From Sulfuricurvum sp. (GTDB lineage: Bacteria > Campylobacterota > Campylobacteria > Campylobacterales > Sulfurimonadaceae), in the NCBI RefSeq assembly GCF_023229695.1, contig NZ_JALNYS010000005.1, positions 108,033 through 172,032 on the forward strand: a stretch of 64,000 bases of DNA, in the 5' to 3' direction. The position numbers and the translations under genes were made by a program. The notes beneath the pieces were generated by a model. It did not search any database. It saw nothing but the letters and a program-made list of their open reading frames with translations, and was not told the origin of the DNA. Positions 53,867 to 63,226 of this stretch are shown here, one piece after another. The first letter of the stretch is position 1, and every line of letters starts with the position of its first letter.

Positions 53867-56122
53867 ATGGTTAGAGGGTTGATACTGGGATTGATGATTG
53901 TCGTTGAGGTGGCATGGAGCGGTGAAAAGTACCGGAAAATCATTGTCGCATCCTCTCCCACACAAGAATATGCCGAAGCGATATTGAGCCATCTGAACGA
54001 CTCGGTCGGTTCCGTTGATGAGATTCAGCAATTAGAGAAGAAATTTGCTTTTCATTTTGTCTCGCGTCCTTCCGGGAACTACTACATCGTTACGATAGAG
54101 CCTTTCGGCAACCGCGATGTTTTGAAAAAAGTCTATGAAACGGTCCGAAAAGAGTATCCTGATGCGTTTATCAATGAATATGTGACCGATGCAACCCTAC
54201 TTCCCCCCTCATCTGAGCCGAAATCTCTTCTCCAACCGATTAGCGCCACTGCCTCTAACGTTTCGGTTAAATCCAGTACCGAATCCGAACCGATTACCCC
54301 TGTACGTTCTCTCCCTTCGGTTGTATTAAAGCCCTCCAACCCTCCTGCTCCTCTCCTCAAGCCCGAAATATCGGAGACAAAAAACCGCTCGCTTTTACCC
54401 GAATGGGGAGTCGGAATGCTCGGATGGATTCTGGCTTTAGCGGGGGGGATACTTCTGCTAATCCGTCAGCGCCGGTACCGTGAGTTGACCCAATCGATGC
54501 GTGAACTCAAAATGACGATTGAACGCAAAGAGCTGTTTATGGCAAAAATCAGCCATGAACTTCGTACTCCGCTCAATGCCATCATCGGATTGAGCCATAT
54601 TCTTGCCCAAACGGGTCTTAACCGTTACCAAACCAAAGAGGTTGAGCGTATCCGGCGTTCCGGGGAGATGGCGGTTCAGATTGTCGGCGATATTCTGGAA
54701 TTTTCAAAAATATCGTCGGGTGTCTTATCGGTAGAAAACAGTGTCTTTAATCTTCAGGAGATGCTTGATAATGTGTCGGATATTATTTTAGAGAAAGTTC
54801 ATGCAAAGAAAATTGAGTTAATCTTTGATATTGATCAGCGAATTCCGCAACAGGTGGTTGGAGATTCACTCCGTTTGAGTCAAATTATTATCAACCTTTT
54901 GACCAATGCGATCAAGTTTACGGAGGAGGGGAGCATTACTTTGTCGGTCAAAAAAGTAAAGGTAACGGGACATACAATGGTATTGGAATGGACGGTTACC
55001 GATACGGGGATCGGGATCAGAGAGGATAAAACGGCGGAGATATTTAAAAGTTACGTTCAGGCCGAAGCCTCTACCGCACGTGTGTACGGAGGGATGGGGC
55101 TTGGCCTGTCGATCGCCAAAGAGCTGGTGGAACTGATGGGGGGATCGATCAGCGTTTTAAGTGAATTCGGAAAAGGGAGCAGTTTCGTTTTTACGCTCAA
55201 CGTGCAGGTATTGGATCCCGAAGACATACGTAACTATCGTCTCCCCTCTACCTCCCTGATGATGAACAAACATGTTTTAGTGATTGACCCCAGTATCAAG
55301 GCGGTCAATGTATTGAGACACATGTTGAAATATTTCCATTATACCAGTTTTGTTGTTGCCTCGGTAGAAGAGGCGGTCCAATGGGAGAATGACAAATACG
55401 ATGCCATTTTTGTGGATCAAACTTTATTGACCGAAGAGACGGTCGAACAGTTGAAACTTCTGAAAACAGAACGAAACATCCGTCTGGTGGTGATGGGGAC
55501 GATGGAAATCGTGGATGAATCGTTTAGCAATCTCTATTTAGAGTTTGATTACTGCCTCTCCAAGCCGGTTACCCCCAAACAGGTGTACGACACGATTATC
55601 GCACTATTCTCCGATGGGGAAACCAGTTATCCTAAAAAATATTCTGAAAACAAAAGTCATTTCAAAGAACATATTAAACAGTTGGCCGGAAGCCGAATTT
55701 TATTGGTTGAAGACAATTTGATCAATCAAAGGGTGATCCGCAGTTTGCTGAAAGGGAGCGGTATAGAGATCATAAGTGTTCAAAACGGTCGTGAAGCGTT
55801 AAAAACCATTCAAAATGAATCACCGTTCGATTTGGTCTTGATGGATATCAATATGCCGGAGATGAACGGATACGATGCGACAAAAGCGATACGCCTCCTT
55901 CCAAAATTCGATGGTTTGGCAATTATTGCCCTGACCGGAGATGTATCGAATAGCGATAAAACAAAAGCGTATGATGCCGGGATGGATGAGGTACTGGAGA
56001 AACCGATCAATATACAAGAATTTTACTCTATTTTGCTCCGTTTTATCGGTCCCCATTTCGGTGTTTACACCAGTGACTTCAGATCGGAGCCTGATAGCAA
56101 TTCGGAATCCCCCGCGCCGTAA
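53867..56122 (+). CDS. Hybrid histidine kinase with periplasmic SPOR-like domain and two receivers
   Basis: 751 residues. Signal peptide (1-18), a SPOR-like fold (about 20-105: YRKIIVASSPTQEYAEAI, then YYIVTIEPFGN), a Pro/Ser linker, membrane helix 182-199, histidine box with H230 in KISHELRTPLN, ATPase (NLLTNAIKF, DTGIGI, GMGLGLSIAKEL), a weak receiver (about 465-580) and a full receiver (LLVEDN, LMDINMPEMNGY, ALTGD, EKPIN). The SPOR-like sensor may read septal peptidoglycan; this is inference. Confidence 0.88.
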   Translation: MVRGLILGLMIVVEVAWSGEKYRKIIVASSPTQEYAEAILSHLNDSVGSVDEIQQLEKKFAFHFVSRPSGNYYIVTIEPFGNRDVLKKVYETVRKEYPDAFINEYVTDATLLPPSSEPKSLLQPISATASNVSVKSSTESEPITPVRSLPSVVLKPSNPPAPLLKPEISETKNRSLLPEWGVGMLGWILALAGGILLLIRQRRYRELTQSMRELKMTIERKELFMAKISHELRTPLNAIIGLSHILAQTGLNRYQTKEVERIRRSGEMAVQIVGDILEFSKISSGVLSVENSVFNLQEMLDNVSDIILEKVHAKKIELIFDIDQRIPQQVVGDSLRLSQIIINLLTNAIKFTEEGSITLSVKKVKVTGHTMVLEWTVTDTGIGIREDKTAEIFKSYVQAEASTARVYGGMGLGLSIAKELVELMGGSISVLSEFGKGSSFVFTLNVQVLDPEDIRNYRLPSTSLMMNKHVLVIDPSIKAVNVLRHMLKYFHYTSFVVASVEEAVQWENDKYDAIFVDQTLLTEETVEQLKLLKTERNIRLVVMGTMEIVDESFSNLYLEFDYCLSKPVTPKQVYDTIIALFSDGETSYPKKYSENKSHFKEHIKQLAGSRILLVEDNLINQRVIRSLLKGSGIEIISVQNGREALKTIQNESPFDLVLMDINMPEMNGYDATKAIRLLPKFDGLAIIALTGDVSNSDKTKAYDAGMDEVLEKPINIQEFYSILLRFIGPHFGVYTSDFRSEPDSNSESPAP

Positions 56123-56212
56123 GTGCTATCTGGAACAATTTTTGCGCCTTATCTCCATTTTAGCTTTTATCCTCTACAATTGAGACTTCAAAATCACTAT
56201 CACGGATTAATT

Positions 56213-56461
56213 TTGCGAATTGATAAATTTTTAAATGCGGTCAATCTGACCAAACGTCGTGCCGTAGCTCAGGATATGATTGAAGAGGGGGTCGTGTATC
56301 TAAACGGCAAAGCGGTGAAGGCGTCTAAAAATGTTGCAATCGGCGACGTGATTACTTTGGTTTATTTGGAAAAGGAGCTTCGGTATGAAGTGCTTTCGCT
56401 TCCTACCATTAAATCAACCCCGAAAAGCCAGCAGCATCTTTACGTAAAGGAGTTGGTATGA
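56213..56461 (+). CDS. S4-domain RNA-binding protein (Hsp15/YlmH-like)
   Basis: About 82 residues from TTG 56213 (GGA 6 bases before). The start RIDKFLNAVNLTKRRAVA and the EGVVYLNGKAVKASKNVAIGD core are a classic S4 domain. The frame is open from 56123, but a TACAAT at 56175-56180 would then be internal. Probably acts on ribosomal RNA or stalled 50S. ATGA overlap with trpD. Confidence 0.85.
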   Translation: MRIDKFLNAVNLTKRRAVAQDMIEEGVVYLNGKAVKASKNVAIGDVITLVYLEKELRYEVLSLPTIKSTPKSQQHLYVKELV

Positions 56462-57438
56462 ATCCGACCCGAAAAGATTTCGAAGCGCTGTTTGAACATC
56501 GTATGAGCGATGAAGAGATGCGGGATTTTTTACTCTCGATGCCGTTAGACGCTTCGACCTCTGCATCGATGATCGCTACTGCCGCTGAAGTGATGCGACG
56601 CCATTCGATCCTTCTTGACGTCCCTTCACCGTTAAAAGAAAAATTGATCGATGTCGTCGGAACGGGCGGAGATAAGAGCGGAAGTTTTAATGTCAGTTCA
56701 ACCGTTTCGATCCTTTTGGCCGCAAGCGGATCGTATGTTGCGAAGCACGGCAACCGTTCCATCACCTCCAAATCGGGAAGTGCGGATGTATTGGAATATT
56801 TGGGGGTTAAACTCGATTTAACGCTTCAAAACAGTATTAGATTGCTCGAAGAGACCGGATTTGCTTTCCTATTTGCCCAATACCACCATCCGGCAATGAA
56901 GTTTATTATGCCGGTACGCCGTTCGATTCCTGAGAAGACGGTGTTTAATATTCTGGGGCCTCTGACCAATCCGGTAGGACTTTCCAAGATTCTTCTCGGG
57001 GTATTTGATGAGGTTTTTGTCCCAAAAATGGCCGAGGCGGCCAAGGAGCTGGGGATGAAATCGGCGATTGTCGTCAGTTCGCGGGAGAAAATGGATGAGA
57101 TCAGCATCAGCGACATTACCTATGCTGCCCAGCTCAAAAACGGGGCAATACACTATTTTGAAATCGATCCTGAGGCCGTCGGAATCAAAAAAGCCCCTTT
57201 CGAAGCGATATTGGGAGGGGATGCGCACCTCAATGCTGAGATTTTAATGAATGTTCTCAATAATCAAGGGACAGATGCACAGCGCGATATGGTTTTGATC
57301 AATGCCGCTTACGCCCTTATTGCCGACGGCATGGCGCGGGATATCCAGGACGGAATCGAGATAGCGAAAGAGACTCTCCTATCGGGGCGTGCATCCGAAA
57401 AATTCAAACAGATTATTGCGGTCTCTTCCAAGCTATGA
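56458..57438 (+). CDS. trpD: Anthranilate phosphoribosyltransferase
   Basis: 326 residues. VVGTGGDKSGSFNVSS is the PRPP-binding signature, KHGNRSITSKSGSADVLE the anthranilate and metal region. Tryptophan synthesis. It lies outside a trp operon, coupled to the S4 gene (ATGA) and tsaE (ATGA). Confidence 0.93.
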   Translation: MNPTRKDFEALFEHRMSDEEMRDFLLSMPLDASTSASMIATAAEVMRRHSILLDVPSPLKEKLIDVVGTGGDKSGSFNVSSTVSILLAASGSYVAKHGNRSITSKSGSADVLEYLGVKLDLTLQNSIRLLEETGFAFLFAQYHHPAMKFIMPVRRSIPEKTVFNILGPLTNPVGLSKILLGVFDEVFVPKMAEAAKELGMKSAIVVSSREKMDEISISDITYAAQLKNGAIHYFEIDPEAVGIKKAPFEAILGGDAHLNAEILMNVLNNQGTDAQRDMVLINAAYALIADGMARDIQDGIEIAKETLLSGRASEKFKQIIAVSSKL

Positions 57439-57845
57439 TGAAACTTACTCAGGGCGAATTGCCGCAACTGTGTCGTACGATAGCCGATAAACTTCCCTCG
57501 GGGGGCGTTGTCATCTTGCAAGGGGATCTTGCAAGCGGCAAGACGACGTTTACGCAGGCGTTTGCCGCGTATTTGGGATTGGATGAGGCGGTTACCTCTC
57601 CGACCTTTTCCCTTCAGCAGGTGTATGGGGCGAACCTCTACCATTATGATCTTTATAATTACGGGTTTGAGAAGTTTTTATCGTTAGGGATGATGGAAGA
57701 GTTGGAGCGTGAGGGGTACCACTTGATCGAATGGGGTGACGCAACCCTTATCGGATGGCTTAAACGTGCGGGTATCGAAACGGTGATTGTCAAAATTACA
57801 AAATGCGATCCGTCATCGCGATGGTATGAGGTGGAATATGCATGA
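57435..57845 (+). CDS. tsaE: tRNA threonylcarbamoyladenosine synthesis ATPase TsaE
   Basis: 136 residues. P-loop GDLASGKTTF, then VTSPTFSLQQVY, the Walker-B-like HYDLYNYG and LIEWGDAT are the YjeE/TsaE signature. Partner of TsaD/TsaB for the t6A37 modification. ATGA overlap with trpD. Confidence 0.94.
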   Translation: MMKLTQGELPQLCRTIADKLPSGGVVILQGDLASGKTTFTQAFAAYLGLDEAVTSPTFSLQQVYGANLYHYDLYNYGFEKFLSLGMMEELEREGYHLIEWGDATLIGWLKRAGIETVIVKITKCDPSSRWYEVEYA

Positions 57846-58560
57846 ATTAAAAGTGGAGAGTCTGGTCAAAACGATTAAGAACCATGAAATCGTCCGGGGT
57901 ATCAGTATGGAACTTCATACTGGGGAGGTCGTAGGGTTACTCGGCCCGAACGGTGCGGGTAAAACCACCACGTTTTATATGATTTGCGGTCTTGTTGAAG
58001 CGACGGAGGGGAGAGTCTTTATCGACGGTGTCGATGTATCACATTTTCCGTTGCATCAGCGATCCCAGATGGGGATAGGATATCTGCCGCAGGAAGCATC
58101 GATTTTTAAAGATTTGAGTGTCGAAGAGAATCTTTTGATTGCCGCACAGGCGGGAAAACTGGATAAAGAGACGGCACAGCAGCGGATTGAAGAGCTGTTG
58201 GAGATGTTCAACATCGAACCGATTCGAAGCCGTCGGGGGATCAATCTCAGCGGCGGCGAACGCAGACGGGCGGAGATTGCACGGGCATTGGTCAATAAAC
58301 CCCGTTTTTTGTTGCTCGATGAGCCGTTTGCCGGGGTAGATCCCATCGCCGTCATGGATATTCAAAGTGTCATTACCCAGCTGGTTGAATACGGCATCGG
58401 GGTTCTGATCACCGACCATAACGTCCGCGAAACGTTGGCCGTCTGCGATCGTGCCTATGTCATCAAAAGCGGTTCCTTGCTTGCATCCGGTACCAGTGAT
58501 GAGATCGCTCACAATCCGGATGTGCGTCAACACTATCTCGGTGAATCGTTTAAGTTCTAA
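57838..58560 (+). CDS. lptB: LPS export ABC transporter ATPase
   Basis: 240 residues from ATG 57838, chosen because GAGGTG is 4-5 bases upstream; it overlaps tsaE by 8 bases. Walker A GPNGAGKTT, signature LSGGERRRAEIARAL, Walker B FLLLDEPFAGVDP and H-loop TDHNVRET. High similarity to LptB is evident from GYLPQEASIF. Powers LPS transport. rpoN follows directly, an order common in proteobacteria. Confidence 0.95.
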   Translation: MHELKVESLVKTIKNHEIVRGISMELHTGEVVGLLGPNGAGKTTTFYMICGLVEATEGRVFIDGVDVSHFPLHQRSQMGIGYLPQEASIFKDLSVEENLLIAAQAGKLDKETAQQRIEELLEMFNIEPIRSRRGINLSGGERRRAEIARALVNKPRFLLLDEPFAGVDPIAVMDIQSVITQLVEYGIGVLITDHNVRETLAVCDRAYVIKSGSLLASGTSDEIAHNPDVRQHYLGESFKF

Positions 58561-59835
58561 TTGCCTATGCTACGGGTTAAAACGAGTGTTGAAGCGAAGA
58601 ATAAACTCTCCAATACCTTACGCAATTGGTTGCCGATTCTCCATTCGAGTCTGAGTGATCTCGGAGAGGTTATGGCTCCGTTTGTGGAGTCCAATCCTCT
58701 GATCGAAATTAAATCGGGTTTTGAAGAGTCGTTCGAAGCGAAAATTCCGAAAAAAATTCAGCAAGGGTATATTCAAAACTCCCACAGCGAAGCGATTGAA
58801 GCCCTTACCGTTCAACACAGAAGCTTGTATGAGATTTTAGAAGAGCAGCTGGATAGCTCCTTGTTCCCGACACCGATCTCCCGTGCGATTGCCCGTCATG
58901 TCGCCGAAAATCTGGATGAGGGGGGGTATTATGAGGGGGAGTGTGAGCCGTTATGTAAAGAACACGCGATCACTTTCGAAGAGTTTGAAAAAGTACGTCT
59001 GCGCTTTATCCATCTCGAACCGGTAGGGATCGGTGCTCGCGATTTGCGTGAATCGTTTGTTTTTCAGCTTGAATCGGCACAGATCAGCGACAAAGGGTAC
59101 ACTCTGGCGCTGGAATTAATAGAGCATCTTGAAGAGATAGGACGGTATCGTAAAGCGCCCCATTTTGATGAGGCGATGCGGGTTATCGGGAGTTTCAAAA
59201 ATCCCCCCGCACTTGATTTTTGTGAAGATTCTGCCCATGTTGTTCCCGATATTTTTATTTTTACCGATCCTGAAGAGGGGATCGAAGTAAAATTAAACGA
59301 CCGTTATTACCCCGCCGTTACGATTGATAACGGTTACGGCGTCGATCATCCCTTCGTCCGCGAGAAGATCAAAGAGGCTAAAAGTCTGGTGGATGCACTG
59401 GAGATGCGTAAAGCGACCCTTTACAAAGTGGGCTTGATGATTGTGGAGTATCAATACGATTTTTTTACGGGCGGCCCGATCCGTCCGTTGACCCTGAAAA
59501 CCCTTGCCGATGAATTCGGGCACAACCCTTCGACCATTTCACGTGCCATTGCTAACAAATACATTGCATGCGACCGGGGAGTCTATCCGATGAAAGATTT
59601 TTTCACGACAGCCATTGACGAAGATATCTCAAATGCATCGATTAAAGAGTATGTGAGCGAATTGGTTAAAAACGAATCGCACAAAAAACCGCTCAGCGAT
59701 ATGAAACTGCTGGAATCGGTTCAAACCAAATTCGGTGTCGCGATGGTACGCCGTACGATTGCTAAATACCGAAAGCAGCTGGACATTGCCGGCTCAAGTG
59801 AGCGTAAACAGCTCTATATGCTGGGGCGCGTGTGA
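58561..59835 (+). CDS. rpoN: RNA polymerase sigma-54 factor
   Basis: 424 residues. The N-terminal region I is short and lacks obvious Q-rich stretches; the core-binding domain has LDEGGYYEGE and GIGARDLRESF; the C-terminal RpoN box reads VRRTIAKYRKQLDI, and HNPSTISRAIANKY is the HTH. Transcribes flagellar genes with FlgS/FlgR in this group. TTG 58561 abuts the lptB stop; ATG 58567 is equally plausible. Confidence 0.94.
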   Translation: MPMLRVKTSVEAKNKLSNTLRNWLPILHSSLSDLGEVMAPFVESNPLIEIKSGFEESFEAKIPKKIQQGYIQNSHSEAIEALTVQHRSLYEILEEQLDSSLFPTPISRAIARHVAENLDEGGYYEGECEPLCKEHAITFEEFEKVRLRFIHLEPVGIGARDLRESFVFQLESAQISDKGYTLALELIEHLEEIGRYRKAPHFDEAMRVIGSFKNPPALDFCEDSAHVVPDIFIFTDPEEGIEVKLNDRYYPAVTIDNGYGVDHPFVREKIKEAKSLVDALEMRKATLYKVGLMIVEYQYDFFTGGPIRPLTLKTLADEFGHNPSTISRAIANKYIACDRGVYPMKDFFTTAIDEDISNASIKEYVSELVKNESHKKPLSDMKLLESVQTKFGVAMVRRTIAKYRKQLDIAGSSERKQLYMLGRV

Positions 59836-60575
59836 GAGAGATCCAAGAGCGTCTGAACGCCGAGGCGGTCGCACGTAATTGTGAAGATGAACTCTCAAAA
59901 GGGCATCCCGATCCGCTGATGGTGGCACGCCGATACGGTGATGAAACGGTGGCGCTGGCATGTGCCTTGTTTTCGTACGGAAGTGCGGTGGCCATCGTCA
60001 AATTTTTGGAGAGTCTCGATTTTTCCCTTCTGGAGCAGGGGGACTCCGAGATTCTCAGAGGGTGTCAAAACCGCTATTACCGTTTTCAAAACAGTGAAGA
60101 CTGCGGGCAGTTCCTGATTACGCTCAAGCGGTTGCGGGGAGTAGGGGGAAGCGGGCGGATTTTTGAAACCGGATACCGCGAAGGGGGGATTATCGGCGGG
60201 CTTAATCTCCTGATCGAGACCCTCTATTCGCTCAATGGCTACCGCAGTGGCGGGTACACGTTTCTTATCGGAAAAAAAGTGGAACATCTCCCTAAAGCGA
60301 GTGCAATGAAACGGTGGATGATGTATCTGCGGTGGATGGTCCGCAAAGACCGTCTGGACATGGGGCTGTGGAAGGGGATCAGGAACAGCGATTTAATTAT
60401 GCCGATGGATACCCATACTTTTAACGTTTCACGCCGTCTCGGGCTCCTCAAACGGAGCCAATGCGATCTGAAAGCGGCCATGGAGTTGACCGAAATGTTA
60501 AAAACATTCGATCCGCAAGACCCGGTTAAATACGATTTTGCCCTCTACCGTTTGGGGCAGGAGAAAAAAGGGTGA
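59832..60575 (+). CDS. TIGR02757 (DUF2400) family protein
   Basis: 247 residues. DPLMVARRYGDETVALACALFSYG near the start and LMPMDTHTFNVSRRLGL-like text near the end are family features; the helical fold resembles HhH-GPD DNA glycosylases. Function unproven. It overlaps rpoN by 4 bases. Confidence 0.85.
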   Translation: MREIQERLNAEAVARNCEDELSKGHPDPLMVARRYGDETVALACALFSYGSAVAIVKFLESLDFSLLEQGDSEILRGCQNRYYRFQNSEDCGQFLITLKRLRGVGGSGRIFETGYREGGIIGGLNLLIETLYSLNGYRSGGYTFLIGKKVEHLPKASAMKRWMMYLRWMVRKDRLDMGLWKGIRNSDLIMPMDTHTFNVSRRLGLLKRSQCDLKAAMELTEMLKTFDPQDPVKYDFALYRLGQEKKG

Positions 60576-60617
60576 TCAATCTGTTTGATACATGGATTGT
60601 GGTAGAATCTCCGAAAA

Positions 60618-60651
60618 TTACGGGCTTTGCCCAAAAAGTGCGTAACATCAG
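60618..60651. repeat. Right-end fragment of the MITE-like element, copy C
   Basis: TTACGGGCTTTGCCC, then AAAAAGTGCGTAACATCAG, matches the last 34 bases of copies A and B. The rest is absent. It lies 18 bases before the TrkA-like gene, so it may be part of that gene's leader. Confidence 0.7.
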
Positions 60652-60669
60652 TTAAAGAAGTATCTTTTT

Positions 60670-61929
60670 ATGAAAAAAATTTTAATTATCAGCGACGGCG
60701 CTATCGGGCACCACTTTATTGAGCGTGTCATCGGTACGTACACCTCCGAAAACCTTTATTATGTCGTGGAAGTGAAGGGGAGCGGTTTCGGCGGTTTCAA
60801 TCCGGCGCGCTTTAAATTTTTTGAATTTGATCCTACCAGTTATTATAAAATTGCCAATTTGCTTAAAATGGATTTTTCCCAAGTGATTTTGGCCATGGAT
60901 AATCCGATCGATCTTGAGCATACGATCAAAAATATCCGACTGATTAAACCGGCACTTCGCATTATTGCCCTTGATTTGTGGAATTCGAAAAACGGCGATG
61001 AAGATATCGAATGGGTCAATATGCATGAACTTATTGCGGCCAATTTGATCGATTACCTCCCGAATATCCCCATTTTAGCTCAAAACATCGGTTTAGGATC
61101 GGGCGAAATCATGGAGGTGCTGGTCCCCTTCGGAAGTTCGTTTGTGTACCGTCATATCGGTTCGATTGAACAGAAAAATTGGAAAATCGCCGCCATCTAC
61201 CGTAATCGTGCTCTGATTATCCCCAGCGACAACAAAATGATTCAGCCAAACGACTCGCTGGTTTTGGTCGGCGATCCGGCCGTATTGCGTTCGGTTTACC
61301 GGGCCATCAAACGGGAACTCGGGCAGTTTCCGGCCCCTTTCGGAAGTAAACTCTATCTTTATATTGATATGGCAATCGAGAGGGCATCGACGATCATGCC
61401 GCTGGTGCGCCGGAGTGTTTATATTCAGAAAAAACTCAAAAAACCGTTAATTATCAAAGTGCTTAATCCCGGAGATATTGATGTTCTGCGGATGATAAAA
61501 GCTTCGGCGCAAGGAGAGGTAAAAATCGATATCGAATACGATTCTAATGGGAGTCTGTCGATTATTAGCGATGATATTAAGAGATATCATATTGGCCTCG
61601 TATTGGTTTCTCAATCGATTTTCAGCCGTAAATCGATTCGAAAAAAGCTCTATTCGTCTCATGTACCGGTACTGAAACTGGCCGAACGGTCGTTTTCGGG
61701 ATTGAAAGAGTCGGTCGTTATTTTGGACGAAGAGAATCATATCGAACATATTTCGACAACGGTTTTTGACGTCGTTTCGCAGTTCGGATTTAATCTGGAA
61801 CTGATCGATTACCAAGCAGTGAGGGGGAGTACAAAAAAGAGATTATCGACCATTTCAATAATCTATCGACGATCTTCTCCAAATCGATCCGTGTCAGCCG
61901 TGAAGATCAAAATCCGATCCGACTGCTGA
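60670..61929 (+). CDS. TrkA-like (COG3400-type) NAD-binding/RCK protein, frame as read (C-terminus shifted)
   Basis: 419 residues in the unshifted frame. The N-terminus IISDGAIGHHFIERV is a Rossmann start, about 1-130 is TrkA-N-like, and 130-215 resembles TrkA-C (EVLVPFGSSFVYRHIG, NDSLVLVGDP). The last 29 residues after Lys390 are Ser/Arg-rich and not family-like, while the -1 frame continues as sensible protein to 62075. The switch coincides with the heptamer A AAA AAG. The product is either a shifted 468-residue protein, a truncated one, or the gene carries a 1-base deletion. Confidence 0.78.
   Translation: MKKILIISDGAIGHHFIERVIGTYTSENLYYVVEVKGSGFGGFNPARFKFFEFDPTSYYKIANLLKMDFSQVILAMDNPIDLEHTIKNIRLIKPALRIIALDLWNSKNGDEDIEWVNMHELIAANLIDYLPNIPILAQNIGLGSGEIMEVLVPFGSSFVYRHIGSIEQKNWKIAAIYRNRALIIPSDNKMIQPNDSLVLVGDPAVLRSVYRAIKRELGQFPAPFGSKLYLYIDMAIERASTIMPLVRRSVYIQKKLKKPLIIKVLNPGDIDVLRMIKASAQGEVKIDIEYDSNGSLSIISDDIKRYHIGLVLVSQSIFSRKSIRKKLYSSHVPVLKLAERSFSGLKESVVILDEENHIEHISTTVFDVVSQFGFNLELIDYQAVRGSTKKRLSTISIIYRRSSPNRSVSAVKIKIRSDC
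61823..61839 (+). promoter_or_regulatory. Candidate -1 frameshift site (G5 run and A AAA AAG heptamer)
   Basis: In the zero frame the codons read ACA AAA AAG AGA, exactly the slippery arrangement of E. coli dnaX. AGGGGGAG, a Shine-Dalgarno-like stimulator, lies just upstream. A slip of -1 continues GAG ATT ATC into the long open frame. A lost base in the G5 or A6 run would give the same picture. Confidence 0.45.
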
Positions 61930-62075
61930 GAGAAAAAGATAACTTTCTACAGTGTCTCCCTTTCACAACAAAGATGTTCGCTTCACCGCTGCAGCGACTT
62001 CTTGCGACCGATTCACAAACCCTCTATACGAAGCTTGGCACCTACCACCAGCTTTTTATTCCGACACAGATTTAG
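61839..62075 (+). other. -1-frame continuation of the TrkA-like gene
   Basis: 78 codons from GAG 61839 to TAG 62073-62075 with no start of their own. The reading (EIIDHFNNLSTIFSK, NPIRLLREKDNFLQCLPF, then TYHQLFIPTQI) has ordinary composition and codon use like its neighbours, so this stretch was coding until recently or still is. It explains the otherwise empty 235 bases before aroB. Confidence 0.7.
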
Positions 62076-62164
62076 TCCTCTTTCACGGAGTTCCCCTCCG
62101 TTTTTTAAGTCACTTTCGAGTATTATATATTCAATACTCCACTCCATTTATTTAGGTTTTTTTT

Positions 62165-63226
62165 ATGAAGATTGACATTACCCTTAAACGTATGATTGAC
62201 GATTCCTACCCTATCCATATCGGCGGATTGCCGCCCATTGAATTTCCCGGAAAAGTGGCGATTCTGACCAATCCGAAAGTGGCGGGTTTGCATTTGCCTA
62301 AACTTCTGGGTTCTCTGAAGGCAAAAGAGGTTTATATCATAACGATTCCGGACGGTGAACAGTATAAAACGCTTCAAACGATCGAATTTATTTTAGATCG
62401 TATGTTTGACCACCGGTTGAACCGAAAATCGTCTCTGATCGCTTTTGGCGGAGGGGTGATCGGTGACATGGGGGGATTCGCGTCGAGCCTTTATAACCGT
62501 GGAATCGATTTTATTCAGATACCGACGACCCTCCTCTCTCAGGTGGATGCGAGTGTCGGGGGAAAAACGGGGGTGAACAACCGTTTCGGCAAAAATCTGA
62601 TCGGCGCATTCCACCAACCCCGCGCCGTCTATATCGATCCGACTTTCCTGAGTACGTTGCCGGAACGGGAGTTCGGGGCCGGTGTGGCCGAAATCGTCAA
62701 GATGGCGGTGACGTTCAACCGTTCATTTTTTGAGTGGCTGGAGGCAAACGATCTTCGCGAAGGGGAGAATCTGGAGATTGCGATCAAGCAGGCCGTAGAG
62801 ACAAAAGCCCGCGTCGTCGAAGAAGATGAAAAAGAGCAGGGGCTGCGTGCCGCACTCAATTACGGCCACACCTTCGGGCATGTGATCGAGAATGAGACCG
62901 CGTACGCAACCTATCTGCACGGCGAGAGTGTTGCGATCGGAATGGTGATGGCGAACGATCTGGCATCTCAAATTGGTTTGATGCATGTGGATGAAGCGGA
63001 GCGTGTAAAAGCGGTATTGGGCAAATATAATTTGCCTCTCTTTTACGATATCCCGGATGTTGAAAAGTTCTACCAAGCGTTTTTTCTGGATAAAAAGTCT
63101 GCCGACAGTGCAATTACCTTTATCCTCCCTCACGGAATCGGCGATGTGGAGATTACCGACACCGTTTCGCCCGAAACGGTCAAAGAGGTTCTTGGACGCT
63201 TTCAGACGAAGGTATTGGCGGTATGA
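62165..63226 (+). CDS. aroB: 3-dehydroquinate synthase
   Basis: 353 residues. Second step of the shikimate pathway, NAD+- and zinc-dependent. IPDGEQYKT, AFGGGVIGDMGGFAS, PTTLLSQVDASVGGKTGVN and the zinc histidines in LNYGHTFGHVIE and YLHGESVAIG are present. The next gene overlaps by ATGA. Confidence 0.96.
   Translation: MKIDITLKRMIDDSYPIHIGGLPPIEFPGKVAILTNPKVAGLHLPKLLGSLKAKEVYIITIPDGEQYKTLQTIEFILDRMFDHRLNRKSSLIAFGGGVIGDMGGFASSLYNRGIDFIQIPTTLLSQVDASVGGKTGVNNRFGKNLIGAFHQPRAVYIDPTFLSTLPEREFGAGVAEIVKMAVTFNRSFFEWLEANDLREGENLEIAIKQAVETKARVVEEDEKEQGLRAALNYGHTFGHVIENETAYATYLHGESVAIGMVMANDLASQIGLMHVDEAERVKAVLGKYNLPLFYDIPDVEKFYQAFFLDKKSADSAITFILPHGIGDVEITDTVSPETVKEVLGRFQTKVLAV

Noticed and set aside
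61952..62155. 67-residue plus-strand ORF before aroB
   Set aside because: Out of frame with the convincing -1 continuation of the TrkA-like gene that covers most of it.
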